DNA from: Atopobium sp. BS2
GTDB taxonomy: Bacteria > Actinomycetota > Coriobacteriia > Coriobacteriales > Atopobiaceae
NCBI RefSeq assembly: GCF_000565075.1
Contig: NZ_JDFG01000034.1
Coordinates: 1 to 37,195 of the forward strand
Length of the DNA: 37,195 nucleotides
Reading direction: 5' to 3'
The first letter of the stretch is position 1. The number at the start of each line of letters is the position of its first letter. Below are positions 23,964 to 32,527 of the stretch, piece after piece. Both the position numbers and the translations under genes were made by a program. Under the pieces are notes generated by a model. It was not told the origin of the DNA. It was given only the letters and a program-made list of their open reading frames with translations, and searched no databases.

Positions 23964-24695
23964 GTGAAATTGCACGAACGAGTAGCTGCTGCAGAAGCTA
24001 TTTGCGGTCACACATTTACCAATAAAGACCTTATCGAGGCTGCCCTCACACACCCTTCGGCGGTGGAGGGCAAGCCTGTTTCTGCTTCGTATGAGCGCCT
24101 GGAGTTTTTAGGTGACTCAATTCTTGGTGCCATTATTGCAACGGAGCTGTTTGAGCGTTATCCAGATATGGATGAAGGCCAGCTTACTAGGCTGAAAATC
24201 TCTCTGGTATCTGGTCACACACTCTCCATTGTCTCTGATGCTCTAGGAATTTCTCCCTTAATTGTTATGGGAATTTCCGAGAAGGGCACGGGAAAGCGTG
24301 GCATGAAGTCTGCTCTGGAGAACGTCTACGAGTCCATTGTTGGCGCGCTCTACCTTGATGCGGGCTTTGATCCAACGCACGAGTTTGTTATTCGTACGCT
24401 TGGACCTCACATTTCTCCAGCGCTGGCAGTTCGTTCGGTAAGTCCTAAATCTCGTTTGCAAGAAGCGGTACAAGCTAAAGGTAAAGCTACCCCAGAGTAC
24501 AAGCTTATTGGCGAGAGCGGCCCTGCTCATACGCCAACGTTTACCGCTGTGGTATTTGTCGACGGCCTTAAGGTGGGTCGTGGACAGGGACCATCAAAGA
24601 AAGCTGCAGAGTCAGAAGCCGCTCAAGACGCGTTGGTACGTCTTGGTGTGGATGATGCTCCGCTTGATGCTGATGCAGAAATGCACCTAAGGTAG
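23964..24695 (+). CDS. rnc: ribonuclease III
   Basis: A 243-residue dsRNA endonuclease processing rRNA and structured RNAs. The signature ERLEFLGDS (44-52; Glu44, Glu47, Asp51) is intact and Glu123 matches the catalytic Glu117 of E. coli. The position equivalent to E. coli Asp114 is Asn120, which occurs in other family members. The C-terminal dsRNA-binding domain spans about 158-230 and ends with the typical KKAAESEAAQDAL. Start is GTG at 23964, 13 nt after acpP. smc follows. Confidence 0.95.
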   Translation: MKLHERVAAAEAICGHTFTNKDLIEAALTHPSAVEGKPVSASYERLEFLGDSILGAIIATELFERYPDMDEGQLTRLKISLVSGHTLSIVSDALGISPLIVMGISEKGTGKRGMKSALENVYESIVGALYLDAGFDPTHEFVIRTLGPHISPALAVRSVSPKSRLQEAVQAKGKATPEYKLIGESGPAHTPTFTAVVFVDGLKVGRGQGPSKKAAESEAAQDALVRLGVDDAPLDADAEMHLR

Positions 24696-24712
24696 AAAGG
24701 TACCCTGTACCC

Positions 24713-27700
24713 GTGTATCTAAAATCGCTGACACTCAAGGGTTTTAAGTCATTCGCTGATAAAACTCAGATGGTTTTTGACCCCGGTCTTACCGTTGTCG
24801 TTGGTCCTAACGGCTCGGGTAAGTCCAATGTCTCTGACGCAATTCTTTGGGTATTGGGCGAGCAGAGCGCAAAGATGCTCCGTGGCCAGGCTATGGAAGA
24901 CGTTATCTTCTCTGGCTCGTCAGCAAGGGGAGCGGTGGGTGTTGCTGAGGTAACACTGGTCTTGGATAACTCCGACCACACTATTCCTATTGATTTCTCT
25001 GAAATTGGCATCACCAGGCGCATGTATCGCTCTGGAGAGTCTGAGTACCTGATTAACGGAGCTCCTTCCAGGCTCATGGACATTCAGGACATCTTGCATG
25101 ATTCTGGCCTGGGCAAAGATACGCACTCCATCATTTCCCAGGGCAAGCTTGACTCTATTTTGTCTAGCCGCCCTGAGCAGCGTCGTGAGCTCATTGAAGA
25201 GGCTGCAGATATCTCTAAGCATCGTCGCCGTAAAGAGCGTGCGGAGCGCAAAATCTCTTCCATGGATGAGAACCTCACGCGAGCCAAAGTGGTTTCTCGC
25301 GAGATTACCCGCCAGCTTAAACCGCTTGAGAGGCAGGTAGACAAGGCTTCTCGCGCTAAAGATCTGTCCGCTCAGCTCAAAGATTTGACGGTTCAGCTTG
25401 CGGTTGATGACCTTCGTCAGCTGCAGTTTACGCATGGAAAGTTGGAGGCACGCGCTAAAGAGGCAGAGGCTGCTATTGAGCTTTCTCAATATCGTGCGGG
25501 CGAGAAAAACCGTGAGCTTGAAAAGCTCCAGTCACTTCTTGAGCAAAAGGGGCTCTTTGTTGGAGACTTAGGTGAGCAGCGCCGTCGCATGCAAGAGATT
25601 CTTGGTCGTATGGGATCTGACATGCGTCTTTTGGAGGAGAAGGGCAAGAACATGGTTTCTCGCCTTTCTGACACGCGTATGCAGCTTTCTGTGATGGATA
25701 AACAGAAGGCAGACGCCGCAAAAGAAAACGAAGAGCTTTCTGGTCAGCTGGCAACAATTCGTGCAAAGGTTGCTGATCTGACAGAGAGTGTGAACGCGCT
25801 CCAAGAGGCAGCTAACCAGGCAATTGCCGAGCGTCGCGCTCTTGATGTAAAGATTTCTGACTGCACTGCGTCTGAGCGTAGTGCGCGCAATACCGCTGAT
25901 AAAGAGACGCTTGCGTATGTAAAACTTGAAGAGCAGATTGCTCATGCGCAGGTAGAAGACAAGATGTTTGAGTCTAGATTGACTCAGATTACTGAGACGC
26001 TTGAGATTGCTCGTGCTGCCCTGGAAGATAGCGTCGCTAAAGAGGCAGAGCTCACCGCCGCCCTTGAGGTAGCTCGTCAGGAGTCAGAGGCGTTTGTCGC
26101 TGAGATTTCTGAACGTGCTTCTGCACTTGAAGCAGCTCGCGAGGCAGAGCGCACTGCTCGCCAGGAGCTCTCAAGCAGTGAAGCTACGCTTGAGGCACTT
26201 CGTGCGCTTGATGTGGAAGTCCAAAAGGGAAGTCCTCTGGCAGAAAAGCTTGTTGCGGATGCAGCAACCGCTTCTCTTGTTTCTGGCAGACTTGCTGATT
26301 ACCTTGAGGTTCAGCCAGAGTTTGAGGCTCTTGTTGAGCAGCTTTTGGGAGAAGATCTTTCCGCGCTTGTTGTAGACAAGCAGCAAAACATTCAGACGCT
26401 CTTTGAGCGTGTTCAGACGCTTTCTGAGGACGGCAAGGCTACGTTGGTTGCTCTTTCTGATGCAACTCCAGCTCTTGCTGCACCTGCACATACAACGTCT
26501 TTGCTTGAGCACGTATCTGCGCAGAAGGGTTCCGAAGCTCTTGTGCAGGCGCTTTTTGGTCACGTTTTTGTCGCTCAGAGTCTTGACGATGCCTACACTG
26601 CTCGCAAAGTTGAGTCTCGCGGGCTTTATGCGCTTCCTGACGGCACGTTGCTCTATCCAGACGGTCGTCTGGTCCTGGGACACACATCTCAGGCTGAGGA
26701 CGGCTCTCTTGAGCGTAAGCGTCGTATTCGCGAGCTTGAGGGTGCGCTTCCTTCCCTCAAACGCCATCTTGAGGCTGCTCGCTCTGCAGTTACCAACTGC
26801 GAGAATGAGCTGGCTTCAGTTCGCGAGAAAAGCGCGCAGTCCAAGGGTGAGGTTGCTCGCCTCAACGGTGAGCTTACCTCTATTGCTGCGGAGCGAGGCC
26901 GTCTTGAAGGGCAGGTTGCGTCTTCTCAGGCTGAGCTGAAGCAGGTGAGCACTTCTCGAGAGCAGGCAAAAGAGCGCGCTCAAGAGGCTCGTGCGCACAT
27001 TGATGAGCACAAGCGTGCGGCTGAAGAGGCTAAGACTCGCATGGAGTTGTTAGCTTCGGAGCTCAAAGAGTTGCAGGAGCAGCATGAGGATGCCATTCGC
27101 GCACAGGGTAGGGCCAACCGAGAGCTTTCGGATGCAAAGACGGACCTGACTGTTGCAAAAGAGCGTGCAACGAGCATGGCTTCTCGCCAGGCAGAGCTTG
27201 AGAGGCGTCTGTCTCAGCTGGATGAGCAGCTTGCTGCTGCTAAGCAGGCAACGCACGCGCTTGAGGTAATTAGGCTGCGCGTTGACCCGCTGTACAAGCG
27301 CTATGATGCTCTGCACCAGAAGGCACTTGAGTGGGCGTCTAGACTCAAGGATCGCGCGTCGTTGGCGGAGGCAGACTCCGAGACGCTGCGAGAGACCATC
27401 TCTGAGGCAAAAGACGCTGCTTCTGAAGCTGCGCTTGCGGTAGAAAAAGAGAAAGACGCTGCTAACCAGATTAGCGTTGAGATTGGCAAGCTTGAGGTAC
27501 AGGTTCAAAACGCCATCGAAGCCATTCTTGCCACGGGTGCCTCATTGGACGAGGCATTGACGCTTCCTGAGCCAGAAGATAGAGAGCAGGCAGAACGCCT
27601 TGCTGCGTCGCTCAAGAGTCAGCTTGAGGCACTTGGTCCTGTCAACGCCGTTGCCATGGATGAGTACGAGCGCCTCAAAGAGCGCGCTGACTACATTAAT

Positions 27701-28252
27701 GAGCAGGTAGCAGACTTAGAGGCTGCTCGAACCTCGCTGAAGAAAATCATCTCGGCCATTGATCGCAAGATGCGTAGCCGCTTCCTTGTTGTCTTTGACC
27801 GCGTAAACCAGAACTTCTCCGAGATCTTCTCCATGCTGTTCCCTGGCGGTCATGCTCACATTGAGCTTACTGACCCAGACCATCTCTCCGAGACAGGCAT
27901 TGAGATTGTGGCTCAGCCGCGCGGTAAGCGCATTACCAAGATGATGCTCATGTCAGGTGGCGAGAAGAGCCTCACTGCCCTGGCATTGCTCTTTGCTGTG
28001 TATAGGACGCGCACTGTTCCGTTCTACGTTTTTGATGAGGTTGAGGCCGCGCTCGACGACGCCAACCTCTCCAAGCTGCTTGATGCCATTGAGCAGCTCA
28101 AAGAGACTACTCAGCTGATTGTCATTTCTCACCAGAGGCGCACCATGGAGCAGGCTGATGTTCTGTACGGTGTATCTATGCAGGCAGATGGTGTCAGCCA
28201 CGTTGTCTCTCAGAGGCTTGATAAGACAACCGGAAAGGTAGTTGATATCTAA
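24713..28252 (+). CDS. smc: chromosome segregation ATPase SMC
   Basis: A 1179-residue SMC of standard length. Walker A GPNGSGKSN (31-39) in the N-terminal head, a long coiled coil, a hinge at about 506-672, a second coiled coil, then the C-terminal head with signature LMSGGEKSLTALALL (about 1079) and Walker B YVFDEVEAALDD (about 1105). It would bridge chromosome arms with ScpA/ScpB, which are not in the window. Start is GTG at 24713 after AGAAAGG. The stop overlaps the ftsY ATG (TAATG). Confidence 0.98.
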   Translation: MYLKSLTLKGFKSFADKTQMVFDPGLTVVVGPNGSGKSNVSDAILWVLGEQSAKMLRGQAMEDVIFSGSSARGAVGVAEVTLVLDNSDHTIPIDFSEIGITRRMYRSGESEYLINGAPSRLMDIQDILHDSGLGKDTHSIISQGKLDSILSSRPEQRRELIEEAADISKHRRRKERAERKISSMDENLTRAKVVSREITRQLKPLERQVDKASRAKDLSAQLKDLTVQLAVDDLRQLQFTHGKLEARAKEAEAAIELSQYRAGEKNRELEKLQSLLEQKGLFVGDLGEQRRRMQEILGRMGSDMRLLEEKGKNMVSRLSDTRMQLSVMDKQKADAAKENEELSGQLATIRAKVADLTESVNALQEAANQAIAERRALDVKISDCTASERSARNTADKETLAYVKLEEQIAHAQVEDKMFESRLTQITETLEIARAALEDSVAKEAELTAALEVARQESEAFVAEISERASALEAAREAERTARQELSSSEATLEALRALDVEVQKGSPLAEKLVADAATASLVSGRLADYLEVQPEFEALVEQLLGEDLSALVVDKQQNIQTLFERVQTLSEDGKATLVALSDATPALAAPAHTTSLLEHVSAQKGSEALVQALFGHVFVAQSLDDAYTARKVESRGLYALPDGTLLYPDGRLVLGHTSQAEDGSLERKRRIRELEGALPSLKRHLEAARSAVTNCENELASVREKSAQSKGEVARLNGELTSIAAERGRLEGQVASSQAELKQVSTSREQAKERAQEARAHIDEHKRAAEEAKTRMELLASELKELQEQHEDAIRAQGRANRELSDAKTDLTVAKERATSMASRQAELERRLSQLDEQLAAAKQATHALEVIRLRVDPLYKRYDALHQKALEWASRLKDRASLAEADSETLRETISEAKDAASEAALAVEKEKDAANQISVEIGKLEVQVQNAIEAILATGASLDEALTLPEPEDREQAERLAASLKSQLEALGPVNAVAMDEYERLKERADYINEQVADLEAARTSLKKIISAIDRKMRSRFLVVFDRVNQNFSEIFSMLFPGGHAHIELTDPDHLSETGIEIVAQPRGKRITKMMLMSGGEKSLTALALLFAVYRTRTVPFYVFDEVEAALDDANLSKLLDAIEQLKETTQLIVISHQRRTMEQADVLYGVSMQADGVSHVVSQRLDKTTGKVVDI

Positions 28253-29157
28253 TGGGCTTTATGGACAATCTTCGCCGCGGTCTTGAGCGTTCTCGTGAGA
28301 CTTTAAGCGAAATCTTTTATATGGGTGGAGAGGTCACCGAAGACTTTTGGGATGACCTTGAGGACACGCTTGTTATGGGAGACATGGGTGCTGAGGTGGC
28401 TATGCGCGTCACCGACGACCTGCGTGAGCGTGCAGCGCGAGAAAATCTTATGCGCTCCGATCAGCTTCGTCGCGCTCTTGTAGAGCGTCTTACGGCAGAG
28501 TTTCCTGTTGCAGAAAGAGACCCCTTTACGGATACGCCCTCTATTGTCTTGTTTGTAGGCATTAACGGTGCTGGTAAAACTACCACTGTTGGTAAGATTG
28601 CTGGTCGCGCACATGCTAATGGCGTAAAGACTTTGATTGGCGGTGCTGACACCTTCCGTGCGGCTGCAATTGAGCAGCTACAGGTATGGGGAGAGCGTTC
28701 TGGCATTGAGGTAGTAACCAAAGAGCGTGGTGCTGACCCTGCAAGCGTTTGTTTTGAGGTTGTTGAGACTGCAGAAAAACAAGGCACTGAACTGGTGCTT
28801 ATTGATACTGCCGGACGTCTGCATACCTCATCGGATCTGATGCGTGAGCTTGCTAAGGTTGTCTCGGTTACCAGAAAGCGCGCAGGGGATATTCCCGTGA
28901 GTGTTGTCTTGGTTATTGATGCAACTACTGGCCAAAACGGCCTTAATCAGGCAAAAGAGTTCAATGACGCCCTGTCTTTGGACGGTCTTATTGTTACCAA
29001 GCTTGATGGCACTGCAAAGGGAGGAATTGCTCTGGCAATTTCAAACCAGCTTAACCTGCCTATTTATCGTATTGGTGTGGGCGAGTCAATTGATGATCTT
29101 CAGACATTTGACGCTCGATCATTCTGTGAAGCACTTGTTGGTGAGGGAGTTCAGTAA
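28252..29157 (+). CDS. ftsY: signal recognition particle receptor FtsY
   Basis: A 301-residue FtsY: a short N-terminal NG helical bundle without the long acidic A domain of E. coli, followed by the GTPase. Visible are GINGAGKTTT (about 103), DTFRAAA (about 133), DTAGR (about 185) and TKLDGTAKGG (about 249). It docks SRP-bound ribosomes at the membrane together with Ffh, encoded next. It overlaps smc upstream and ffh downstream by TAATG, so the three proteins are probably translated in a coupled series. Confidence 0.97.
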   Translation: MGFMDNLRRGLERSRETLSEIFYMGGEVTEDFWDDLEDTLVMGDMGAEVAMRVTDDLRERAARENLMRSDQLRRALVERLTAEFPVAERDPFTDTPSIVLFVGINGAGKTTTVGKIAGRAHANGVKTLIGGADTFRAAAIEQLQVWGERSGIEVVTKERGADPASVCFEVVETAEKQGTELVLIDTAGRLHTSSDLMRELAKVVSVTRKRAGDIPVSVVLVIDATTGQNGLNQAKEFNDALSLDGLIVTKLDGTAKGGIALAISNQLNLPIYRIGVGESIDDLQTFDARSFCEALVGEGVQ

Positions 29158-30536
29158 TGTTTAACAGCCTGCAAGATAGACTGCAAAATACATTTTCCGC
29201 TCTGCGCGGAAAGGGCCGTCTCACTGAGGACGATATCAATTCAGCAATGCGAGAAATTCGCATGGCTCTTCTCGAGGCTGACGTTAACTACAAGGTAGTT
29301 AAAGAGTTTGTTGGTCGCTGTAAAGAGCAGTGCATGACCGCTGACGTACTGGAGTCTCTGTCACCAGCCCAAAATGTTGTCCGCATTGTTCTGGATGAGC
29401 TCACGACACTGCTTGGTTCAACCGAGTCCAAGCTCACGCTGGCGCAGAACCGCATTCCAAACGTCATTATGCTTGTTGGTCTTCAGGGCTCCGGTAAGAC
29501 AACCGCAGCTGCAAAGCTTGCCTACTTGCTTAAGTCTCAGGGAAAGAATCCTCTGCTTGCCGCCTGCGACGTTCACCGTCCCGCAGCAGCAGATCAGCTT
29601 GAAACACTTGGTTCAGAGATTGGTGTGCCAGTCTATCGTGGAGATGGCAAAGATGCCGTTGCTATTGCGTCTCAGGCTATCCAGGAAGCTGTTGACCACC
29701 TCAACGACCTGGTGATTGTCGATACCGCTGGCCGTCTTCAAATTGACGAAGAAATGATGGAAGAGGCCGTTGCTATCAAGCGTGCCGTCAAGCCAGATCA
29801 GATTCTTATGGTTGTCGACGCCATGACCGGCCAGGATATTGTCAATGTTGTCAGCACCTTCGCCGAGCGCGTAGACTTTGACGGCGTTATCATGTCCAAG
29901 CTTGATGGCGACGCTCGTGGCGGTGGTGCCCTTTCCGTACGTGAGGTTACCGGCAAGCCTATCAAGTTTGTTTCTATGGGCGAGAAACCCGATTCACTTG
30001 AGGTTTTCCACCCAGATCGTATGGCCAAGCGCATCCTTGGCATGGGTGATGTTATCTCTATTGTCGAGAAGGCCCAACAGGCAGCAGATGAGAAGCAGGT
30101 TGAAGATGCTGAGCGCATGTTGCGTGAAGGCTTTACTATGGATGACCTGCTCAATCAGATGAACCAAATTCGCAAGATGGGCGGTCTTGCAAAGCTTATT
30201 GGTGCTCTACCTGGTGGTGACCGCATGATGGCCCAGCAGGGTGGTGTGGACGATAGTTCAATGGGAAAGATTGAAGCTATCATTCATTCCATGACCAAGG
30301 AAGAGCGTGCACGTCCAAAGATTATTAACGGTCAGCGCCGTCGTCGTATTTCCATGGGTTCTGGTCGTAGTGTTCAGGAAGTTAATCAACTTATTCGCCA
30401 GTGGGGAGAGATGAATAAGATGATGGGCAAGATGAAGGCTATGACTCAGGGCGGAAATGCAAAGAAGGGCCGTCGCGCAATGGAGTCCATGATGAAGAAT
30501 ATGGGCTTTGGCGGAGGTCAAATGCCACGTTTCTAG
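29157..30536 (+). CDS. ffh: signal recognition particle protein Ffh (SRP54)
   Basis: A 459-residue SRP54: N domain, GTPase G domain (GLQGSGKTT near 108, DTAGR near 188, SKLDGDARGG near 245) and a Met-rich M domain from about 305 that binds 4.5S RNA and signal peptides (SGRSVQEVNQLIRQW, MNKMMGKMKAM). The Met-rich tail ends GGGQMPRF. ATG overlaps the ftsY stop. No clear terminator follows; the next 108 bp are AT-rich and carry the inverted repeat at 30587-30638. Confidence 0.98.
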   Translation: MFNSLQDRLQNTFSALRGKGRLTEDDINSAMREIRMALLEADVNYKVVKEFVGRCKEQCMTADVLESLSPAQNVVRIVLDELTTLLGSTESKLTLAQNRIPNVIMLVGLQGSGKTTAAAKLAYLLKSQGKNPLLAACDVHRPAAADQLETLGSEIGVPVYRGDGKDAVAIASQAIQEAVDHLNDLVIVDTAGRLQIDEEMMEEAVAIKRAVKPDQILMVVDAMTGQDIVNVVSTFAERVDFDGVIMSKLDGDARGGGALSVREVTGKPIKFVSMGEKPDSLEVFHPDRMAKRILGMGDVISIVEKAQQAADEKQVEDAERMLREGFTMDDLLNQMNQIRKMGGLAKLIGALPGGDRMMAQQGGVDDSSMGKIEAIIHSMTKEERARPKIINGQRRRRISMGSGRSVQEVNQLIRQWGEMNKMMGKMKAMTQGGNAKKGRRAMESMMKNMGFGGGQMPRF

Positions 30537-30586
30537 GCTTTATTCATAAATATTTTTATATAAGAAATACTTTGGTTTAAGTAATA

Positions 30587-30638
30587 TCCCTACTGCATTT
30601 TGTTAAACATGGTAAACTCTCTCAAAAAGCAGTAGGGA
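30587..30638 (+). promoter_or_regulatory. inverted repeat overlapping the DUF454 ribosome-binding site
   Basis: TCCCTACTGC (30587-30596) is a perfect 10-bp inverted copy of GCAGTAGGGA (30629-30638); the arms extend 4 more bases inward with one mismatch. The right arm contains the Shine-Dalgarno (AGGGAG, 30634-30639) of the DUF454 gene starting at 30645, so a transcript begun upstream could fold and hide it. If transcription starts between the arms, the site would instead be an operator. Confidence 0.55.
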
Positions 30639-30644
30639 GTATTT

Positions 30645-31025
30645 ATGTCAATTAAACGTGTTGCCTTTATGGCACTAGGTTGTATAAGCTTGGCACTTGC
30701 TGTGCTTGGTGTAGTGCTTCCCATTTTGCCAACTGTTCCATTTTTGGCACTTGCTGCATTTTGCTTTGCAAAATCATCCGACCGACTCAATAATTGGCTT
30801 ATTAATACAAAGTTTTACCAAAATAACCTTGCTGATTTTAAAGCTGGAAAAGGGATGACTGTTAAGACTAAAACACGCATTCTTGTTACAGTAACCTTGG
30901 TCATGGCTGTAGGTCTGATTGCCATGCTTATGAAAGGCGTTATTGTTGGCAGTATTGTCCTTGTCATTGTTTGGTTAGGACACATTTACTATTTTGGATT
31001 TAAAGTTAAAACGATTAAAGAGTAA
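30645..31025 (+). CDS. DUF454 (YbaN-like) inner-membrane protein
   Basis: A 126-residue integral membrane protein. The N-terminal hydrophobic hairpin with PILPTVPFLALAAFCFAKSS (about 25-45) is the hallmark of DUF454. A short cytoplasmic stretch (KFYQNNLADFKAGKGM) and two C-terminal hydrophobic segments follow. No activity is known for the family. The ribosome-binding site AGGGAG lies inside the right arm of the inverted repeat just upstream. Sequence here is AT-richer than in the ffh operon, marking the start of the accessory stretch. Confidence 0.85.
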   Translation: MSIKRVAFMALGCISLALAVLGVVLPILPTVPFLALAAFCFAKSSDRLNNWLINTKFYQNNLADFKAGKGMTVKTKTRILVTVTLVMAVGLIAMLMKGVIVGSIVLVIVWLGHIYYFGFKVKTIKE

Positions 31026-31054
31026 ACAATTGTTACAATAGCTTCTAGTTAGTT

Positions 31055-31077
31055 TCATTATTACTAGGTAATGATGA
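31055..31077 (+). promoter_or_regulatory. inverted repeat upstream of membrane-protein gene 31086
   Basis: TCATTATTAC (31055-31064) pairs with GTAATGATGA (31068-31077) over 10 positions with one mismatch around TAG. The right arm overlaps the first bases of the ribosome-binding site GAGGTG (31076-31081). It may act as a translational hairpin or operator; evidence is only the symmetry and position. Confidence 0.4.
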
Positions 31078-31085
31078 GGTGACAG

Positions 31086-31751
31086 ATGATGCAGCGTAGG
31101 AAAAGAGTTATTGTAGGCATAATATTGTTGTCAGCTGGGCTGATAATAGGCCTAATAGTGTTCTATAAACCAAAAAATGTATCATCACTTCAGATAACAA
31201 ATTTAAAGAAATCGGCCGCACAATGTGTTGCTAGTCAACTCAACACATTTAATGATTACAGTGAAGAACTGGGGCCAGAGTATAACTATTTGAAGATAGA
31301 TAGCATCGAAGATCTTGAGATATCAGGTCCTATTTTATGTGCTACAAAAATGGAAAATGGAGATATTGCAACAACAGGACTCTTGTGGGTCATTAGTAGG
31401 AATAACAAGTTGATAGCAGTTGTTGATCAGGATATATATGCATTATCTATACTTTCAAATTTTGGATTTTCTATCAATCAAAGCATGTATCAAATGAACA
31501 TTCCTTTACTTGAAGAAATGCATACACGAGGATTACCCGTCATAAAGTGGAGTGTTCAAAATGCAAGTGGTGGAGAAATGTACCTATCAGACGGGTTGTT
31601 AGGTTCACATGCATATAACAATATTACTAATATTGGTATTAGGCAAAGTGATTCTGATTTTCCTTCTGCCAGTTCATTGATCACTTCTCGCTTAGGTTCA
31701 GAGTATCTTGATTTTATGGCAAACAAAGAGCATGTAGTGGATCTTTTATAG
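31086..31751 (+). CDS. single-pass membrane protein, paralogue A, unknown function
   Basis: A 221-residue protein that I do not recognise. A basic start (MMQRRKRV) and one hydrophobic segment (about 9-27) predict a signal anchor with an external domain of about 190 residues. It shares with the next gene the landmarks S-G-P-I-L, W-V-I-S-x-N, T-R-x-L-P and G-G-x-x-x-L-S-D, then a nearly identical last 30 residues (FPSASSLITSR ... VVDLL). Between these blocks the two are only weakly similar. ATG follows GAGGTG. Base composition and ATA codons are unlike the housekeeping genes, suggesting acquired DNA. A Cys pair (about 41 and 83) could form a disulphide. Confidence 0.7.
   Translation: MMQRRKRVIVGIILLSAGLIIGLIVFYKPKNVSSLQITNLKKSAAQCVASQLNTFNDYSEELGPEYNYLKIDSIEDLEISGPILCATKMENGDIATTGLLWVISRNNKLIAVVDQDIYALSILSNFGFSINQSMYQMNIPLLEEMHTRGLPVIKWSVQNASGGEMYLSDGLLGSHAYNNITNIGIRQSDSDFPSASSLITSRLGSEYLDFMANKEHVVDLL
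31659..31731 (+). repeat. 73-bp perfect direct repeat, copy 1 (3' end of paralogue A)
   Basis: Bases 31659-31731 are identical to 32369-32441, 710 bp downstream. They encode the shared C-terminal block of the two paralogues. Identity ends abruptly on the 5' side, and flanking bases on the 3' side are nearly identical. Confidence 0.95.
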
Positions 31752-31807
31752 GATTTTCATAAGAGCATGTTTTCGGTTTACATTCAATACAAGTGAGGCG
31801 ATTAGAC

Positions 31808-32461
31808 ATGTCACATGGTAAGAAAAGATTGTATATAACTATCAGTGCAGTAATTGTGGCATGTGTATTTATATGTATTTGGTTTAGACCGGAAGCGGTT
31901 AGGGAGCGAAACCTCGATTTTTTAAAACATCAAGCTGTGGAATTTATAAGGGAGCAATCAGCTGATAATATTTTCTCATATGAAAAGTTTGAGTCTGGAG
32001 AATATAGGACTTATACCTGCAATATGAACGACGTGTATATATCTGGTCCAATTTTATCAGTTGTAGAGAAAAACAATGAATTATTAGACGGTGGCGTTTC
32101 GTGGGTTGTAAGTGTTAATGGAGAAATCATTGGAACAATCGAGCAAGATGCCGCTTTATATTCAGTTTCTCTCTCATCACAAGATTTTGATCAATATATT
32201 CTTTATGGGACTGCTTACGTTCTGCAAGCTATAAGCACTCGCAAATTACCTGCCGTCTCCTACTATGAATACGATACAGATGGTGGAGGAACCTTTCTGT
32301 CTGATAATATACTTGCGACATTTAATTACGGCACAGGAGACTATGGTTTTGATAAAGCATTCAGCAAATTTCCTTCTGCCAGTTCATTGATCACTTCTCG
32401 CTTAGGTTCAGAGTATCTTGATTTTATGGCAAACAAAGAGCGTGTTGTGGATCTTCTGTAA
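31808..32461 (+). CDS. single-pass membrane protein, paralogue B, unknown function
   Basis: A 217-residue protein paralogous to the preceding gene and likewise unrecognised. A basic N-terminus (MSHGKKR) and a hydrophobic segment (about 8-25) are followed by a probable external domain. The start at ATG 31808 is preferred over an in-frame GTG at 31793 because GTGAGG lies about 10 nt upstream, matching the spacing logic of its paralogue. The last 30 residues differ from paralogue A at one position (His to Arg), whereas the remainder shares only scattered blocks. It converges on the L,D-transpeptidase gene across a terminator. Confidence 0.7.
   Translation: MSHGKKRLYITISAVIVACVFICIWFRPEAVRERNLDFLKHQAVEFIREQSADNIFSYEKFESGEYRTYTCNMNDVYISGPILSVVEKNNELLDGGVSWVVSVNGEIIGTIEQDAALYSVSLSSQDFDQYILYGTAYVLQAISTRKLPAVSYYEYDTDGGGTFLSDNILATFNYGTGDYGFDKAFSKFPSASSLITSRLGSEYLDFMANKERVVDLL
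32369..32441 (+). repeat. 73-bp perfect direct repeat, copy 2 (3' end of paralogue B)
   Basis: Identical to 31659-31731. Synonymous sites are identical too, so the similarity is recent at DNA level and not only selected protein conservation. Confidence 0.95.
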
Positions 32462-32472
32462 GACATAAAAAC

Positions 32473-32503
32473 GCGCGCTTCAGAATTATTTTCTAAAGCG
32501 CGC
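32473..32503. terminator. bidirectional terminator between paralogue B and the L,D-transpeptidase
   Basis: A perfect 8-bp stem, GCGCGCTT (32473-32480) and AAGCGCGC (32496-32503), around a 15-nt loop. On the minus strand the stem is followed by G then TTTTT, a good terminator for the L,D-transpeptidase gene. On the plus strand an AT-rich tract follows, which may end the paralogue transcripts. Confidence 0.85.
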
Positions 32504-32527
32504 ATAAATATATTTTCTAAGAAAAAC

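Noticed and set aside
24318-24332. Asn120 in RNase III as a lost catalytic residue
   Set aside because: The key Glu44, Glu47, Asp51 and Glu123 are present and Asn at the Asp114-equivalent position is found in other active family members as far as I recall; not evidence of inactivation.
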